This document shows positions 35,613 to 44,571 of a stretch of 64,000 bases of DNA, piece after piece. The stretch comes from Nisaea sediminum. Lineage in GTDB: Bacteria > Pseudomonadota > Alphaproteobacteria > Thalassobaculales > Thalassobaculaceae. Position 1 is the stretch's first letter. The number at the start of each line of letters is the position of its first letter. Below the pieces are notes generated by a model that was not told where the DNA came from, ran no database searches, and saw only the letters and a list, made by a program, of their open reading frames with translations. Location: assembly GCF_014904705.1 (NCBI RefSeq), contig NZ_JACZCQ010000008.1, positions 1 through 64,000 on the forward strand, written 5' to 3'. The position numbers were made by a program, and so were the translations under genes.

Positions 35613-35626
35613 GAGCCTTTCGGCTC
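35613..35626 (-). promoter_or_regulatory. small GAAA-tetraloop hairpin in the HAD leader
   Basis: On the minus strand GAGCC-GAAA-GGCTC, a 5-bp stem capped by a GNRA loop, seven bases before ATG 35606. It could affect translation initiation of the secretion operon or be chance. The AT-rich stretch at about 35660-35700 upstream is the likely promoter area. Confidence 0.35.
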
Positions 35627-35723
35627 AAGAGGAACCGGGATCGTGCCACCATTCAGTATGCAACGAAAGAGGGTAAAATAGATTTCTGTTTCTAAATAAG
35701 CCTGTACTCAGAAGGGTTTGCAC

Positions 35724-36470
35724 CTAGTTCAGGAATTCGGGTTCTTCCTTCTCCAGCATCCGCCGCAGTGCCTTGAAATGCCGATCCGCGACGCGTGCAT
35801 TCTCCGTTGAGGCCTGCTGGCGGGTATGGGCGCGGGTCTCTTCAGGGATTGCGCGCAGCTTTTGGCCGGTGGATTTCGCCAGCACCTGGAACTTCGCCGC
35901 GCGCTCCAGATAATAGAGATCATTGAAGGTGTCCTGCACCGTCGGGCCGGTGGTGATGACGCCGTGGCAGGCGAGGAAGAGGACCGAATGGTTGCCGATC
36001 TTGCTTGCCATCCTCGCACCCTCGTTCTCGTCGAGGGCGAGGCCGCCATATTCGTCGTCATAGGCGATCCGGCCGTCGAACATCAGCGCGTTCTGCTCGC
36101 ACATCTCGAGCCGGCCGCCTTCGAGTAGGGTCAGCGCCGTCGCGTAGGGCTGGTGGGTGTGCATTATGCAGACCGCGCTCGGCACCGCCTTGTGCATCTC
36201 GCTGTGTATGAAGAAAGCGGTGTCCTCGACTGCCTCCGTACCCTCAAGGATGTTGCCGTCGCCGTCGCAGAGCACCATCGAGGAGGCGGTGACCTCCGAC
36301 CAGTGCCAGCCGAAAGGATTGATCAGGAAGCGGTTGCCGCGCATCACCCCGTCATCGTCCGGCAGGGCGAGGGAGAAATGGTTGTCGACCCCTTCGTTCA
36401 GGCCGTAACGGGCCGCCCAACGCAGGGAACAGGCAAGGTCGATACGGGCTTGGCGGATGTCGGTACTCAT
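35724..36470 (-). CDS. class II aldolase/adducin family protein
   Basis: Zinc-dependent aldolase-fold protein. VCIMHTHQPYATAL carries two metal-ligand His, and the third is in LFLACHGVITTGPTVQD; HFSLALPDDDG lies near the N-terminus. 248 residues, as usual for the family, from ATG 36470. The members include sugar-phosphate aldolases, epimerases and decarboxylases; many alphaproteobacterial paralogues remain unassigned. It is divergent from the ThDP enzyme across about 150 bases, so a shared promoter region and a common pathway are possible. Confidence 0.88.
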   Translation of the reverse strand: MSTDIRQARIDLACSLRWAARYGLNEGVDNHFSLALPDDDGVMRGNRFLINPFGWHWSEVTASSMVLCDGDGNILEGTEAVEDTAFFIHSEMHKAVPSAVCIMHTHQPYATALTLLEGGRLEMCEQNALMFDGRIAYDDEYGGLALDENEGARMASKIGNHSVLFLACHGVITTGPTVQDTFNDLYYLERAAKFQVLAKSTGQKLRAIPEETRAHTRQQASTENARVADRHFKALRRMLEKEEPEFLN

Positions 36471-36619
36471 GCGGTCTCTCCCTGCTGGCCGGCTTATGCG
36501 GACATAAGAAATTGTTGTTTTGCCGACGATAGACCGGCGGCTAGGGTCGCGTGAAGTGTCCGGCTGCGAACGGGTTCAGGCCCGGCGCGGCGCCAATCGA
36601 AGAACAGGACGGGGGCGGA

Positions 36620-38224
36620 ATGTCCGGGAAGAGCTGCGCCGACGTGATCGTCGGGCTGATGGAAAGCTACGGGATCGACACGATTTTCGGGATCCCGGGC
36701 GTGCATACGGTCGAGTTTTACCGGGCGCTGACCGCAAGCGGTCTGCGTCATGTGACGCCTCGGCACGAGCAGGGCGCGGGGCTCATGGCCTATGGTTACG
36801 GCCTCGCGACCGGCCGTCCGGCGGCGATCTCCGTCATCACCGGGCCGGGGCTCCTGAATGCGGCGACGGCGATCGGACAGGCCTATTCCGATTCCGTGCC
36901 GATGCTGATCCTGGCCGCGACCAACCAGAGTCACGAGCTGGCCATGGGGCAGGGGTTCCTGCACGAGATGCCGAACCAGCACGACGCGGCGCGGACCGTG
37001 ACGGCGTTCAATCACGTCTTGAGAGCGCCGGAGAACCTGACGGAAATCTTCGCGCAGGCTTACGCGGTGTTCGATAGTGGGCGTCCGCGTCCGGTCGGGA
37101 TCGAGGTGCCGCGCGATCTGTTCGGGCGGACCTGCCGGGCTGATGCGACGGCATGGCCACGGACGCCAAAGCCGGCGCCGCATCCGGAGATGCTCCAACG
37201 CGCGGCGGCGCTGTTGGGCGAAGCGGCGCGTCCCGTTCTGCTGCTCGGCGGCGGCGCCAAATGGGCGGGTGCGGAGGCGCTGGCGTTCGCGGAGAAACTT
37301 GGCGCTCTGGTCGTCACCACAAATTCGGCAAAGGGTGTGATCCCGGAAACGCATCCACAGAGTGCGGGCTCGTCGCTCGAGCATGAAGCGACACAGAACG
37401 TACTCGCGGAAGCGGATGTCGTGCTCGCCATAGGCAGCGAACTTGCAGAGACCTCCTTCTGGAGACCCGCGCCGGATCTCCGGCTCGGGGCGAAACTCAT
37501 TCGGGTGGACATCGACCCGGCTCAACTCGTACGCAGTTTCCGTCCGGATCTCGCCATCCTCGGCGATGCCGGGCTCACGCTTTCCGCGCTTTCGGGATTG
37601 ATCGAGCGGGCCGGGCCGGCGGCCGGATCTTCTTTGGCCGCGTCGCTCTGGCCGGAGATCCGGAGCGCGAGCGACACGCCCGAGACCGCGAACCGCTGCC
37701 GGCTGCTCGATCTGCTGATGGAGTGCCTGCCGGCGGACTGTTTCATTTCCCTCGACTCGACCCAGGTGGCCTATACCGGCGCCTCATACTTCCAGATCGG
37801 GCATCCGAACGGCTGGCATTTCCCGAACGGCTTCGGAACGCTTGGCACCGGGGTGCCGACGGCGATCGGCGCGAAACTCGGCGCACCGGACCGTCCGGCG
37901 GTGGCGATCGCGGGCGACGGCGGGCTGCTGTTCACGGCGGAAGAGCTGATCGTCGCGGCCGAGCTCGGTCTGCCGCTTCCGGTGCTGGTCTGGAACAATG
38001 GCGGCTACCGGCAGATCCGCGACTCGATGGTCGAGGCCGGCGTACAACCGCTCGGAACCGACCTTCTGGTGCCGGATTTCTCCGCGCTGGCAAAGGGATA
38101 CCGCTGCGGATATGCCGCGCCGAAAAGTGCCGGCGATTTCGCCACGGCGCTTTCCGATGCTTTCGCGGCGTCCGGGCCGACCCTTATCGAAGTGAGGGCC
38201 GACGCGGCGTTTCTGAAGTCCTGA
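36620..38224 (+). CDS. thiamine diphosphate-dependent enzyme, acetolactate synthase-like large subunit
   Basis: ThDP enzyme of the acetolactate synthase/decarboxylase type. N-domain: YGIDTIFGIPGVHTVEFYRA, catalytic Glu in RHEQGAGLMAYGYGLATG, and ITGPGLLNAATAIGQA. C-domain: the GDG...NN cofactor motif from AIAGDGGLLFTAEEL to LVWNNGGYRQIRD. 534 residues from ATG 36620. No small regulatory subunit (ilvN) follows, and the neighbours are a class II aldolase and a thioesterase, so this is probably not the biosynthetic IlvB but a catabolic 2-oxo-acid decarboxylase or carboligase. 5-Guanidino-2-oxopentanoate decarboxylase-type enzymes look similar. Confidence 0.87.
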   Translation: MSGKSCADVIVGLMESYGIDTIFGIPGVHTVEFYRALTASGLRHVTPRHEQGAGLMAYGYGLATGRPAAISVITGPGLLNAATAIGQAYSDSVPMLILAATNQSHELAMGQGFLHEMPNQHDAARTVTAFNHVLRAPENLTEIFAQAYAVFDSGRPRPVGIEVPRDLFGRTCRADATAWPRTPKPAPHPEMLQRAAALLGEAARPVLLLGGGAKWAGAEALAFAEKLGALVVTTNSAKGVIPETHPQSAGSSLEHEATQNVLAEADVVLAIGSELAETSFWRPAPDLRLGAKLIRVDIDPAQLVRSFRPDLAILGDAGLTLSALSGLIERAGPAAGSSLAASLWPEIRSASDTPETANRCRLLDLLMECLPADCFISLDSTQVAYTGASYFQIGHPNGWHFPNGFGTLGTGVPTAIGAKLGAPDRPAVAIAGDGGLLFTAEELIVAAELGLPLPVLVWNNGGYRQIRDSMVEAGVQPLGTDLLVPDFSALAKGYRCGYAAPKSAGDFATALSDAFAASGPTLIEVRADAAFLKS

Positions 38225-38227
38225 CGA

Positions 38228-39037
38228 TCAGCCGCCGAGCATGGCGCGCGCCCGCTCGAGAATGTTCTCGGGCAGGCGTGTCGGCTTGCGGGCGTCGAGA
38301 TCGAGATGTACGCCGAACTGGCTCAGCTCCGCGAGGCGCTTCTTGCGGGTCGTATCGACGAGCCGGTGGACCATGCGGATTGAGGACGAGCCGACATGGG
38401 CGACGGTGCTCTCGACATGGACGAGATCGCCGCCTTCCGGCCAGTGGTCCATCTCGATCTGGAATTCGAAGGTCGAGAAGCCGCGCCGGTTGTCCCTGAG
38501 ATAGCTCGGGCTCATGCCGATTGTCGCAAGGGCGTGGAAGCCGGAGCCGGAGAACTGGTGAATCAGCCCGCCAAGGCCAAGTTTTCCGGTCCAGTCGAGA
38601 TCGCTCGGGCGCACCACGTCGGTGCCGGCGCGAATCCATTTCGCAGATTTAGGCGCGGGCGCCCTCTCTTCTCTCGCCGGACCGTCCCATTCGGCGGGCG
38701 AGCCCTTAAGGGGGATCCCGTCAAGTGTCTGCTCCATGGTGGTGCAGAGCACACCGGTGTCGGAGTTGAACAGGCGGTGCGCGATCACAGGCCGGAGTCC
38801 GGTTTCAATGAGGCCGGTCTCGATATGGAACAGATCGCCCTTCCTGAGCTCGGCATGATACCGCGTGTAGCAATCGATCGTCCGTGCCATGCGTGGATCG
38901 ACACCGCTCTCGCGTAGATAGCGCCAGGCCGCAGCCTCGAACTTCTCGTAGTAGTAGGCCACTGTGAAATGCTCGACCACGTCGCATTCCCAGGCCTTTA
39001 CGTCGCCGCGGTATGTCTCTTGGAAATCGGATGTCAT
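38228..39037 (-). CDS. acyl-CoA thioesterase-like hotdog-fold protein
   Basis: Predicted double hotdog protein of the 4HBT type. First hotdog: WECDVVEHFTVAYYYEKFEA with the Asp/His-Tyr region seen in 4-hydroxybenzoyl-CoA thioesterase relatives, then HIETGLIETGLRPVIAHRL. Second: FEFQIEMDHWPEGGDLVHVE and RMVHRLVDTTRKKRLAEL. 269 residues from ATG 39037. Its stop is three bases from the ThDP gene stop, convergent. It probably hydrolyses a CoA thioester; which one cannot be told. Confidence 0.82.
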   Translation of the reverse strand: MTSDFQETYRGDVKAWECDVVEHFTVAYYYEKFEAAAWRYLRESGVDPRMARTIDCYTRYHAELRKGDLFHIETGLIETGLRPVIAHRLFNSDTGVLCTTMEQTLDGIPLKGSPAEWDGPAREERAPAPKSAKWIRAGTDVVRPSDLDWTGKLGLGGLIHQFSGSGFHALATIGMSPSYLRDNRRGFSTFEFQIEMDHWPEGGDLVHVESTVAHVGSSSIRMVHRLVDTTRKKRLAELSQFGVHLDLDARKPTRLPENILERARAMLGG

Positions 39038-39206
39038 TCTTCCTGTCCGCTATCGGGGGATCGGCAGCGGAGAATAAACGGACATCCGTGCTTGAGGTCA
39101 ATCGCCGGGGTTCGAGACCTTCCGCTTGGATCCTTTGCGCAGTTGTAAATTTCCTATGCTGAAGTCTTTCAATGTATTAGTTAAGGTTTGGGAGTGGGGA
39201 GCAAAT

Positions 39207-39254
39207 ATGTATGTAAAGTTGGATCGGCTCGCCTTGGTCTCAATAGGTTGTTAA
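39207..39254 (+). CDS. possible 15-residue leader peptide
   Basis: ATG with GTGGGGAG a few bases upstream opens a frame reading MYVKLDRLALVSIGC before TAA. The ribosome binding site is better than that of the methyltransferase downstream. The stop is four bases before a stem-loop. There is no codon run typical of amino-acid attenuators. It could be chance. Confidence 0.3.
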   Translation: MYVKLDRLALVSIGC

Positions 39255-39258
39255 AAAT

Positions 39259-39292
39259 TCAGGGTATATAAAAGTCTGGAAAGACACCCTGA
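39259..39292 (+). promoter_or_regulatory. stem-loop upstream of the methyltransferase
   Basis: Outer stem tcagggt / accctga (7 perfect pairs) and an inner stem gtct / agac capped by GGAA, with an 8-base bulge on the 5' side. It ends nine bases before GTG 39302. There is no T-run, so a translational rather than a termination role is more likely. Confidence 0.4.
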
Positions 39293-39301
39293 TACTTCCT
39301 G

Positions 39302-40240
39302 GTGGGGGACCATTTGGCCGCAGCGACTCAAGGGAAACGCATTGTCCGGCATGCGCGGCGCGCGTGGTACATGATTCTGCGCGCCTTGTCCGTCGACGAG
39401 CCGAATTTCCAGGTCGACTACGAGCCCGAGGAAGAGGAAGTCGTCCAGGAAGAGGTTCTCGGTCCCTGGCATCCGAAAGCCATCGAGATGATCGAGACGA
39501 TCTGGGGCAAGGGCTTCAACATGCCTGGCGGCTCACAGCACGTGCTGACGCTGGCCAAGCCGTTCGCCCTCGACAACCAGATGAACCTGCTCGATATCAG
39601 CAGCGGCATGGGCGGCGGCACCATTGCCGTTTCCAGCCAATTCGGCTGTTACGCGACCCTGCTCGAGAACGTTCCGGAACTTGCCACGATTTCCCAGCGC
39701 AACATCGACATGTCCGAGGTGCGCTCGAAGATCAAACTGCAGGAATTCGACCCCGCCAAGATCGTGCTTAAGGCGAACAGTTTCGATTGCATCCTGACCC
39801 GCGAGTTCCTTTTCCGCGTTGAGGACAAGACCCGGATGCTGCAGACGATCAAGCGGGCGATGCGGATGTACGGTCAGCTTTCGCTGACCGATTTCATGCT
39901 GGATTCGAAGAGGGAGCCCTCGCCGTCGCTCAAGAAATGGATCGAGTCGGACCCGTTTCCGATCCATCTCTGGAGCGTCGACCAGTACGAACAGGAAATC
40001 GAAGCCCTCGGGCTCGATGTCCGCGTCTCGGAGAACATCAGCAAGGAATATCACCTCTACATGACGCGCGCGTTCCAGAGCTTTATCGACCGCTATCAGG
40101 AAGGCAAGATCAGGGCCTCCAAGAATCAGCTTCCCATACTGATGGGCGAGGTGGAGCGCTGGGCCCGGCTCGCAGCCTTGCTGGAGTCGGGAGAAGTGAA
40201 GCTGCATCGCTATTTCGCGCTGAAGCCGGTCAAAGCCTGA
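39302..40240 (+). CDS. SAM-dependent methyltransferase (class I)
   Basis: Rossmann-fold methyltransferase. The SAM loop is [20 protein letters not shown] (about 97-116), then an acidic residue in [10 protein letters not shown], and [18 protein letters not shown] in the motif IV area. The fold resembles phosphoethanolamine/sterol-type methyltransferases, but the substrate is open. The N-terminus has an acidic segment ([14 protein letters not shown]). The start is uncertain: GTG 39302 has no ribosome binding site, whereas TTG 39314 has GGGGGA four to five bases upstream. Length is 308-312 residues. A small ORF and a stem-loop precede it. Confidence 0.82.
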   Translation: MGDHLAAATQGKRIVRHARRAWYMILRALSVDEPNFQVDYEPEEEEVVQEEVLGPWHPKAIEMIETIWGKGFNMPGGSQHVLTLAKPFALDNQMNLLDISSGMGGGTIAVSSQFGCYATLLENVPELATISQRNIDMSEVRSKIKLQEFDPAKIVLKANSFDCILTREFLFRVEDKTRMLQTIKRAMRMYGQLSLTDFMLDSKREPSPSLKKWIESDPFPIHLWSVDQYEQEIEALGLDVRVSENISKEYHLYMTRAFQSFIDRYQEGKIRASKNQLPILMGEVERWARLAALLESGEVKLHRYFALKPVKA

Positions 40241-40296
40241 TTTTCGGCGCCGTGCATGCGCCCTGAAGAAAGCCGGGAAATTTCCGGGATCAGGCG

Positions 40297-40325
40297 TTGA
40301 CATCCTCCATTCACCACCATATGTT
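40297..40325 (+). promoter_or_regulatory. promoter of rpmJ
   Basis: TTGACA (40297-40302) and TATGTT (40320-40325) with 17-base spacing, the best vegetative-type promoter I can see in the window, about 55 bases before the rpmJ ATG. Confidence 0.75.
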
Positions 40326-40379
40326 CCGCGCTTCCCGAGGGCCGGAAGGTCCTCCCGACAGGTTTTTTGGACTCGTGTC

Positions 40380-40505
40380 ATGAAAATCGCGAATTCGATC
40401 AAAACGCTGAAGAAGCGGGACCGCAATTGTCGCGTCATCCGCCGTAAGGGCCGGACCTACGTGATCAACAAGCAGAATCCGCGCTTCAAGGCACGCCAGG
40501 GCTGA
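40380..40505 (+). CDS. rpmJ: 50S ribosomal protein L36, zinc-ligand-free form
   Basis: 41-residue basic protein beginning [20 protein letters not shown] and ending NPRFKARQG, the standard L36 C-terminus. The zinc form of L36 has three Cys and one His; here only one Cys remains, so this is the C-minus type common in alphaproteobacteria. It has its own promoter (40297-40325) and terminator (40527-40559), so it is a single-gene unit, as L36 often is in this group. Confidence 0.95.
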   Translation: MKIANSIKTLKKRDRNCRVIRRKGRTYVINKQNPRFKARQG

Positions 40506-40526
40506 TCGCCCCGGTCTGATCCGATC

Positions 40527-40559
40527 AAGGCGGCCGTCCGCAAGGACCGCCGCCTTTTT
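40527..40559 (+). terminator. intrinsic terminator of rpmJ
   Basis: aaggcggccgtcc pairs with ggaccgccgcctt with a single C-C mismatch around a GCAA loop, followed by TTTTT. It begins 22 bases after the rpmJ stop. Confidence 0.9.
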
Positions 40560-40680
40560 CATGTCCGGAATCCGGTTTCCGCATGGTGGGATCAGATCTT
40601 CCCATTCGGAAACCGGGCGCCAGATTGCTCCCCGGAGGCGACGGCCCTATTGTGGCCGGAAAAGACTCGAGGAGAGCAAC

Positions 40681-42168
40681 ATGCTGATGCCGGAGCCGGA
40701 CCGTTCGGTGATGGAGCGCCGCGAGGAGATCACGGCGGCCTTGCGTGGGATCGTGCCGGGCGAGGGCGTGATCACCGCGACTGACGAGATGCGGGTTTAC
40801 GAGACCGACGGTCTCTCCGTCTACCGCCAGCTTCCGATGATCGTCGTGCTGCCGGAGACGACGGAACAGGTCGCCGCGATTCTGCGCTACTGCAAGCAGC
40901 AGGGCGTGAAGGTGGTGCCGCGCGGAGCGGGGACCGGGCTTTCCGGTGGCGCCCTGCCGCTCGCCGACGGCGTGCTGCTGGGGCTCGGCAAGTTCAACCG
41001 GATCCTTGAGATCGATTACGAGAACCGCGCCGTCGTCACCCAGCCGGGTGTCACCAACCTCGGGATCACCCACGCCGTTCAGGATGACGGCTTCTACTAT
41101 GCGCCCGATCCCTCCAGCCAGATCGCCTGCTCGATCGGCGGCAACATCGCCGAGAATTCCGGCGGCGTGCATTGCCTGAAATACGGACTGACCACCAACA
41201 ACGTGCTCGGTGTCGAGTTCGTCACCATGGACGGCGAGATCCTGCGCTTCGGCGGCAAGCATCTGGAAGCCGACGGGTACGATTTCCTCGGTCTGATCAC
41301 CGGCTCCGAGGGGCTGCTCGGCGTGGTCACCGAGGTTACGGTCCGTATCCTGAGAAAGCCGTCAACCGCGCGCGCCCTTTTGGTCGGATTTCCGACGCCG
41401 GAAGAGGCAGGTGCTTGCGTTGCCGCGGTGATCGCGAACGGCATCATCCCGGGCGGCATGGAGATGATGGACAATCCGGCGATCAACGCGGCCGAGGATT
41501 TCGTTCACGCGGGTTATCCGCGCGATGCCGGGGCGCTTCTGATCGTCGAGCTGGACGGGCCCGAGGTGGAGGTCGACTACCTGATCGGACGGGTGAAGGA
41601 GATCGCCGAGGCCAATGGCGCGACCGAGGTGCGGATCAGCGAAAGCGAGGAAGAGCGGAACAACTTCTGGGCCGGGCGCAAGGCCGCGTTCCCCGCGGTT
41701 GGACGGATCTCTCCCGATTACATCTGCATGGACGGCACGATCCCGCGCAAGAAGCTGCCGGAGATTCTCAGCCGTATGAGCGAGATGTCGAAGAAGCACC
41801 GGCTGCGGGTCGCGAACGTGTTCCATGCCGGAGACGGCAATCTGCATCCGCTGATCCTGTTCGATGCCAACCAGGAGGGCGAGCTGGAGCGGGCGGAGGC
41901 TTTCGGCGCCGACATCCTGACCGCCTGTGTAGAACTCGGCGGCGTGCTGACCGGCGAGCACGGGGTCGGCATCGAGAAACGCGACCTGATGGGAGAGATG
42001 TTCACCGAAACCGATCTGAAGCAGCAGCAGCGCGTGAAATGCGCCTTCGATCCGGACGGACTTCTGAACCCGGGCAAGGTGTTCCCGCAATTGCACCGCT
42101 GCGCCGAGCTCGGCCGCATGCATGTATCGGGCGGGCAGCTGCCGTTTCCGGACATTCCGCGTTTTTGA
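40681..42168 (+). CDS. glcD: glycolate oxidase subunit GlcD (FAD-binding)
   Basis: Catalytic FAD subunit of glycolate oxidase, oxidising glycolate to glyoxylate and passing electrons through GlcEF to quinone. PCMH FAD motif VVPRGAGTGLSGGALPLADG, then SIGGNIAENSGGVHCLKYG, and the C-terminal ANVFHAGDGNLHPLILFD and LTGEHGVGIEKRDLMGEMF. 495 residues from ATG 40681, with AGGAGAGCAAC upstream. Unlike usual operons, ppk2 separates it from glcE; all four genes are on the same strand with short gaps. Confidence 0.95.
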   Translation: MLMPEPDRSVMERREEITAALRGIVPGEGVITATDEMRVYETDGLSVYRQLPMIVVLPETTEQVAAILRYCKQQGVKVVPRGAGTGLSGGALPLADGVLLGLGKFNRILEIDYENRAVVTQPGVTNLGITHAVQDDGFYYAPDPSSQIACSIGGNIAENSGGVHCLKYGLTTNNVLGVEFVTMDGEILRFGGKHLEADGYDFLGLITGSEGLLGVVTEVTVRILRKPSTARALLVGFPTPEEAGACVAAVIANGIIPGGMEMMDNPAINAAEDFVHAGYPRDAGALLIVELDGPEVEVDYLIGRVKEIAEANGATEVRISESEEERNNFWAGRKAAFPAVGRISPDYICMDGTIPRKKLPEILSRMSEMSKKHRLRVANVFHAGDGNLHPLILFDANQEGELERAEAFGADILTACVELGGVLTGEHGVGIEKRDLMGEMFTETDLKQQQRVKCAFDPDGLLNPGKVFPQLHRCAELGRMHVSGGQLPFPDIPRF

Positions 42169-42246
42169 TCTTCATCAATGCCGGTGCGGGCTCAGCGACG
42201 TCTACTGGAACGTTCATGGGGGACCGGACTGGCAAGGAGAAGTGAG

Positions 42247-43296
42247 ATGACTGAAGCTTCCAAAGACCCGGCAGCCGGCGCGAAACCGGCGGCTCCGAGA
42301 AGAAGCAGGACAAGGCCGGTGCCCAAGGCTGACGCGCAGCCCGTCCAAAAAGACGACGGCCATGCGGAGGCGGCGGCGACGCTGCATCATCTGGCGGAAA
42401 TGCGGCACTCTCCAGAGGAGATCCGCAGGATCTTCGAGACCGGCGAATATCCCTACCACGAGAAAATGAAGCGCGCGGTCTACGAGCGCCAGAAGGCCAA
42501 TCTGCAGGCCGAACTGCTGAAGGCGCAGCGCTGGATCGAGGAAACCGGGCAGAAGGTCGTGATCCTGTTCGAGGGACGGGACGCCGCCGGCAAGGGCGGG
42601 ACCATCAAGCGCTTCATGGAGCATATGAACCCGCGCGGCGCGCATGTCGTGGCGCTCAACAAGCCATCCGACCGGGAAAAGAGCCAGTGGTTCTTCCAGC
42701 GCTATGTCGAGCATCTGCCGTCCGCGGGCGAACTGGTGATGTTCGACCGCTCCTGGTACAACCGTGCTGGCGTCGAGCGCGTCATGGGTTTCTGCACGCC
42801 GACCGAATATCTCGAGTTCATGCGCCAGACCCCGGTGCTGGAGCAGATGCTGGCCCGCTCCGGGATTCGTCTCTTCAAATACTGGTTCTCGGTCACCCAG
42901 GACGAGCAGCGACGCCGCTTCAAGGCTCGGAAATCCGACCCGCTGAAGCAGTGGAAGCTCTCTCCGATCGACTTGGCGTCTCTCAATAAATGGGAGGATT
43001 ACACCGAAGCCAAGGAAGCGATGTTCTTCTATACGGACACCGCCGACGCGCCCTGGACGATCGTGAAGTCGGACGATAAGAAGCGAGCGCGGTTGGCCTG
43101 CATGCAGCACTTCCTCTCGTCCCTTCCCTATGACAATAAGGATCGCAGGGTGGTCCGCGGTCCGGATCCGCTGATCGTCGGCTCCAGCGCCCATGTCTTC
43201 GGCCATGACGATCATATTCTCGGCAAGTCGCTGCATCCGGACCTGAAACGGGGCCGGGCCAATGGTGGCGACGCCGCACCTGAAACTACCAACTAG
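42247..43296 (+). CDS. ppk2: polyphosphate kinase 2
   Basis: Transfers phosphate between polyphosphate and nucleotides. Walker A VILFEGRDAAGKGGTIKRF (about 105-123), lid and Walker B regions KSQWFFQRYVEHLPSAGE and VMFDRSWYNRAGVERVMGF, and KYWFSVTQDEQRRRFKAR, all PPK2 hallmarks; a single domain of about 250 residues. ATG 42247 follows AAGGAGAAGTG and gives 349 residues, with a disordered Lys/Pro/Ala-rich first 40. The subclass is most like class I (NDP to NTP) by layout, but this is not proven. It is placed inside the glycolate oxidase operon. Confidence 0.95.
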   Translation: MTEASKDPAAGAKPAAPRRSRTRPVPKADAQPVQKDDGHAEAAATLHHLAEMRHSPEEIRRIFETGEYPYHEKMKRAVYERQKANLQAELLKAQRWIEETGQKVVILFEGRDAAGKGGTIKRFMEHMNPRGAHVVALNKPSDREKSQWFFQRYVEHLPSAGELVMFDRSWYNRAGVERVMGFCTPTEYLEFMRQTPVLEQMLARSGIRLFKYWFSVTQDEQRRRFKARKSDPLKQWKLSPIDLASLNKWEDYTEAKEAMFFYTDTADAPWTIVKSDDKKRARLACMQHFLSSLPYDNKDRRVVRGPDPLIVGSSAHVFGHDDHILGKSLHPDLKRGRANGGDAAPETTN

Positions 43297-43333
43297 GGCC
43301 GGCAAACCGGCCTCAGCGTGAGCGTGGAGAGAT

Positions 43334-44557
43334 ATGGCGTCTACACTGAAGCCGGATGATGCGCGGCAGGTCGAGGAAGCGATTGCCTGGGCGGTTGCGA
43401 ACGGAGAGCCGCTCGAACTGATCGGGAGGGGAAGCAAGCGGGCGCTTGGCCGGGCGTTTCAGGCCGAGACGGTTCTGGATCTCTCCGGTCTTGCGGGGGT
43501 GATCGATTACGAACCGGCGGAGCTTGTGCTGACCGCCGGTCCCGCCACGCCGATGGCCGAGATCGAGAAGCTGCTCGCCGAAAACAATCAGATGCTGGCC
43601 TTTGAGCCGATGGATCTGACGGCTCTGCTCGGCGGCGCCAGTTCCGAAGGGAGTCTCGGCGGTTCGCTGATGATCAACAGCGGCGGGCCGCGGCGGATCA
43701 AGTCCGGGGCGGCCCGCGATCATCTGCTTGGATTCGAGGCCGTGAGCGGCCGGGCGGAGAGCTTCAAGTCCGGCGCGCGCGTGGTGAAAAACGTCACCGG
43801 ATACGACCTGCCGAAGGTGATCTGCGGCTCCTACGGGACGCTTGCCGCCGTGACCAGGATCGACGTGAAGGTGCTGCCGCGGCCCGAGAAGGTCTATACC
43901 GTCCTCGTGCTCGGCCTCGACGCGGAGCAGGCCGTGAGGGCGATGGGCGCGGCCATGAACAGTGCCCACGAGGTCTCCGCGGCGGCGCACGTTCCGGCGG
44001 GACTCGCGGGCAAGTCCGCCGTCTCCTACATCAGGGAAGCCGGAACGTCTGTGACGGCGCTGCGCATCGAGGGTTTCGGCCCCTCCGTCGAGCGGCGCTG
44101 CGCCGAGCTCCGTGAGGAGCTCGCATCCTTCGGCACCATCGAAGAGCTGCACACGATGAACAGCCTCAGCTTCTGGCTCGAGGTGCGGGACGTGCATTAT
44201 CTCGTCGCACCGATGCAGGATCCGGTCTGGCGCATTTCCATGCCGCCGGCGTCCGGAGCGAAGGTCGCGGCGGAGCTTTCGAAACTTGACGGTGCCGCCT
44301 GGTTCTCCGACTGGGCGGGTGGTCTGATCTGGCTCCAGCTCCCGGCTTCCAACGATGCCTCGGCCGGCGAGGTGCGCGCCGCCGTCGATGCGGCGGGCGG
44401 ACATGCGACGCTGATGCGGGCGGCAAAAGACGTGCGCGCCGCGGTCCCGGTCTTCCATCCGCAGGCCGCGCCGATCGCGGCGCTCAGCCGACGGGTGAAG
44501 GAGAGTTTCGATCCGAATCAGGTCCTCAACCCCGGCCGCATGTATGCGGGGATCTGA
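43334..44557 (+). CDS. glcE: glycolate oxidase subunit GlcE (FAD-binding)
   Basis: Second FAD-domain subunit of glycolate oxidase. The half-size PCMH domain is seen in PLELIGRGSKRALGRAF, then LGGSLMINSGGPRRIKSGAA and VKNVTGYDLPKVICGSYGT, typical of GlcE; it ends FDPNQVLNPGRMYAGI. 407 residues from ATG 43334. glcF follows after 14 bases, so the two are surely co-translated. Functional only with GlcD and GlcF. Confidence 0.95.
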   Translation: MASTLKPDDARQVEEAIAWAVANGEPLELIGRGSKRALGRAFQAETVLDLSGLAGVIDYEPAELVLTAGPATPMAEIEKLLAENNQMLAFEPMDLTALLGGASSEGSLGGSLMINSGGPRRIKSGAARDHLLGFEAVSGRAESFKSGARVVKNVTGYDLPKVICGSYGTLAAVTRIDVKVLPRPEKVYTVLVLGLDAEQAVRAMGAAMNSAHEVSAAAHVPAGLAGKSAVSYIREAGTSVTALRIEGFGPSVERRCAELREELASFGTIEELHTMNSLSFWLEVRDVHYLVAPMQDPVWRISMPPASGAKVAAELSKLDGAAWFSDWAGGLIWLQLPASNDASAGEVRAAVDAAGGHATLMRAAKDVRAAVPVFHPQAAPIAALSRRVKESFDPNQVLNPGRMYAGI

Positions 44558-44571
44558 GAGGGCGACGAGAG

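Larger units (their letters stand above)
39038..39301. other. intergenic region with possible leader ORF and stem-loop
   Basis: 264 bases between the thioesterase and the methyltransferase. The right half is AT-rich and holds the small ORF at 39207-39254 and the stem-loop at 39259-39292. No clear promoter pair was identified. Confidence 0.5.
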
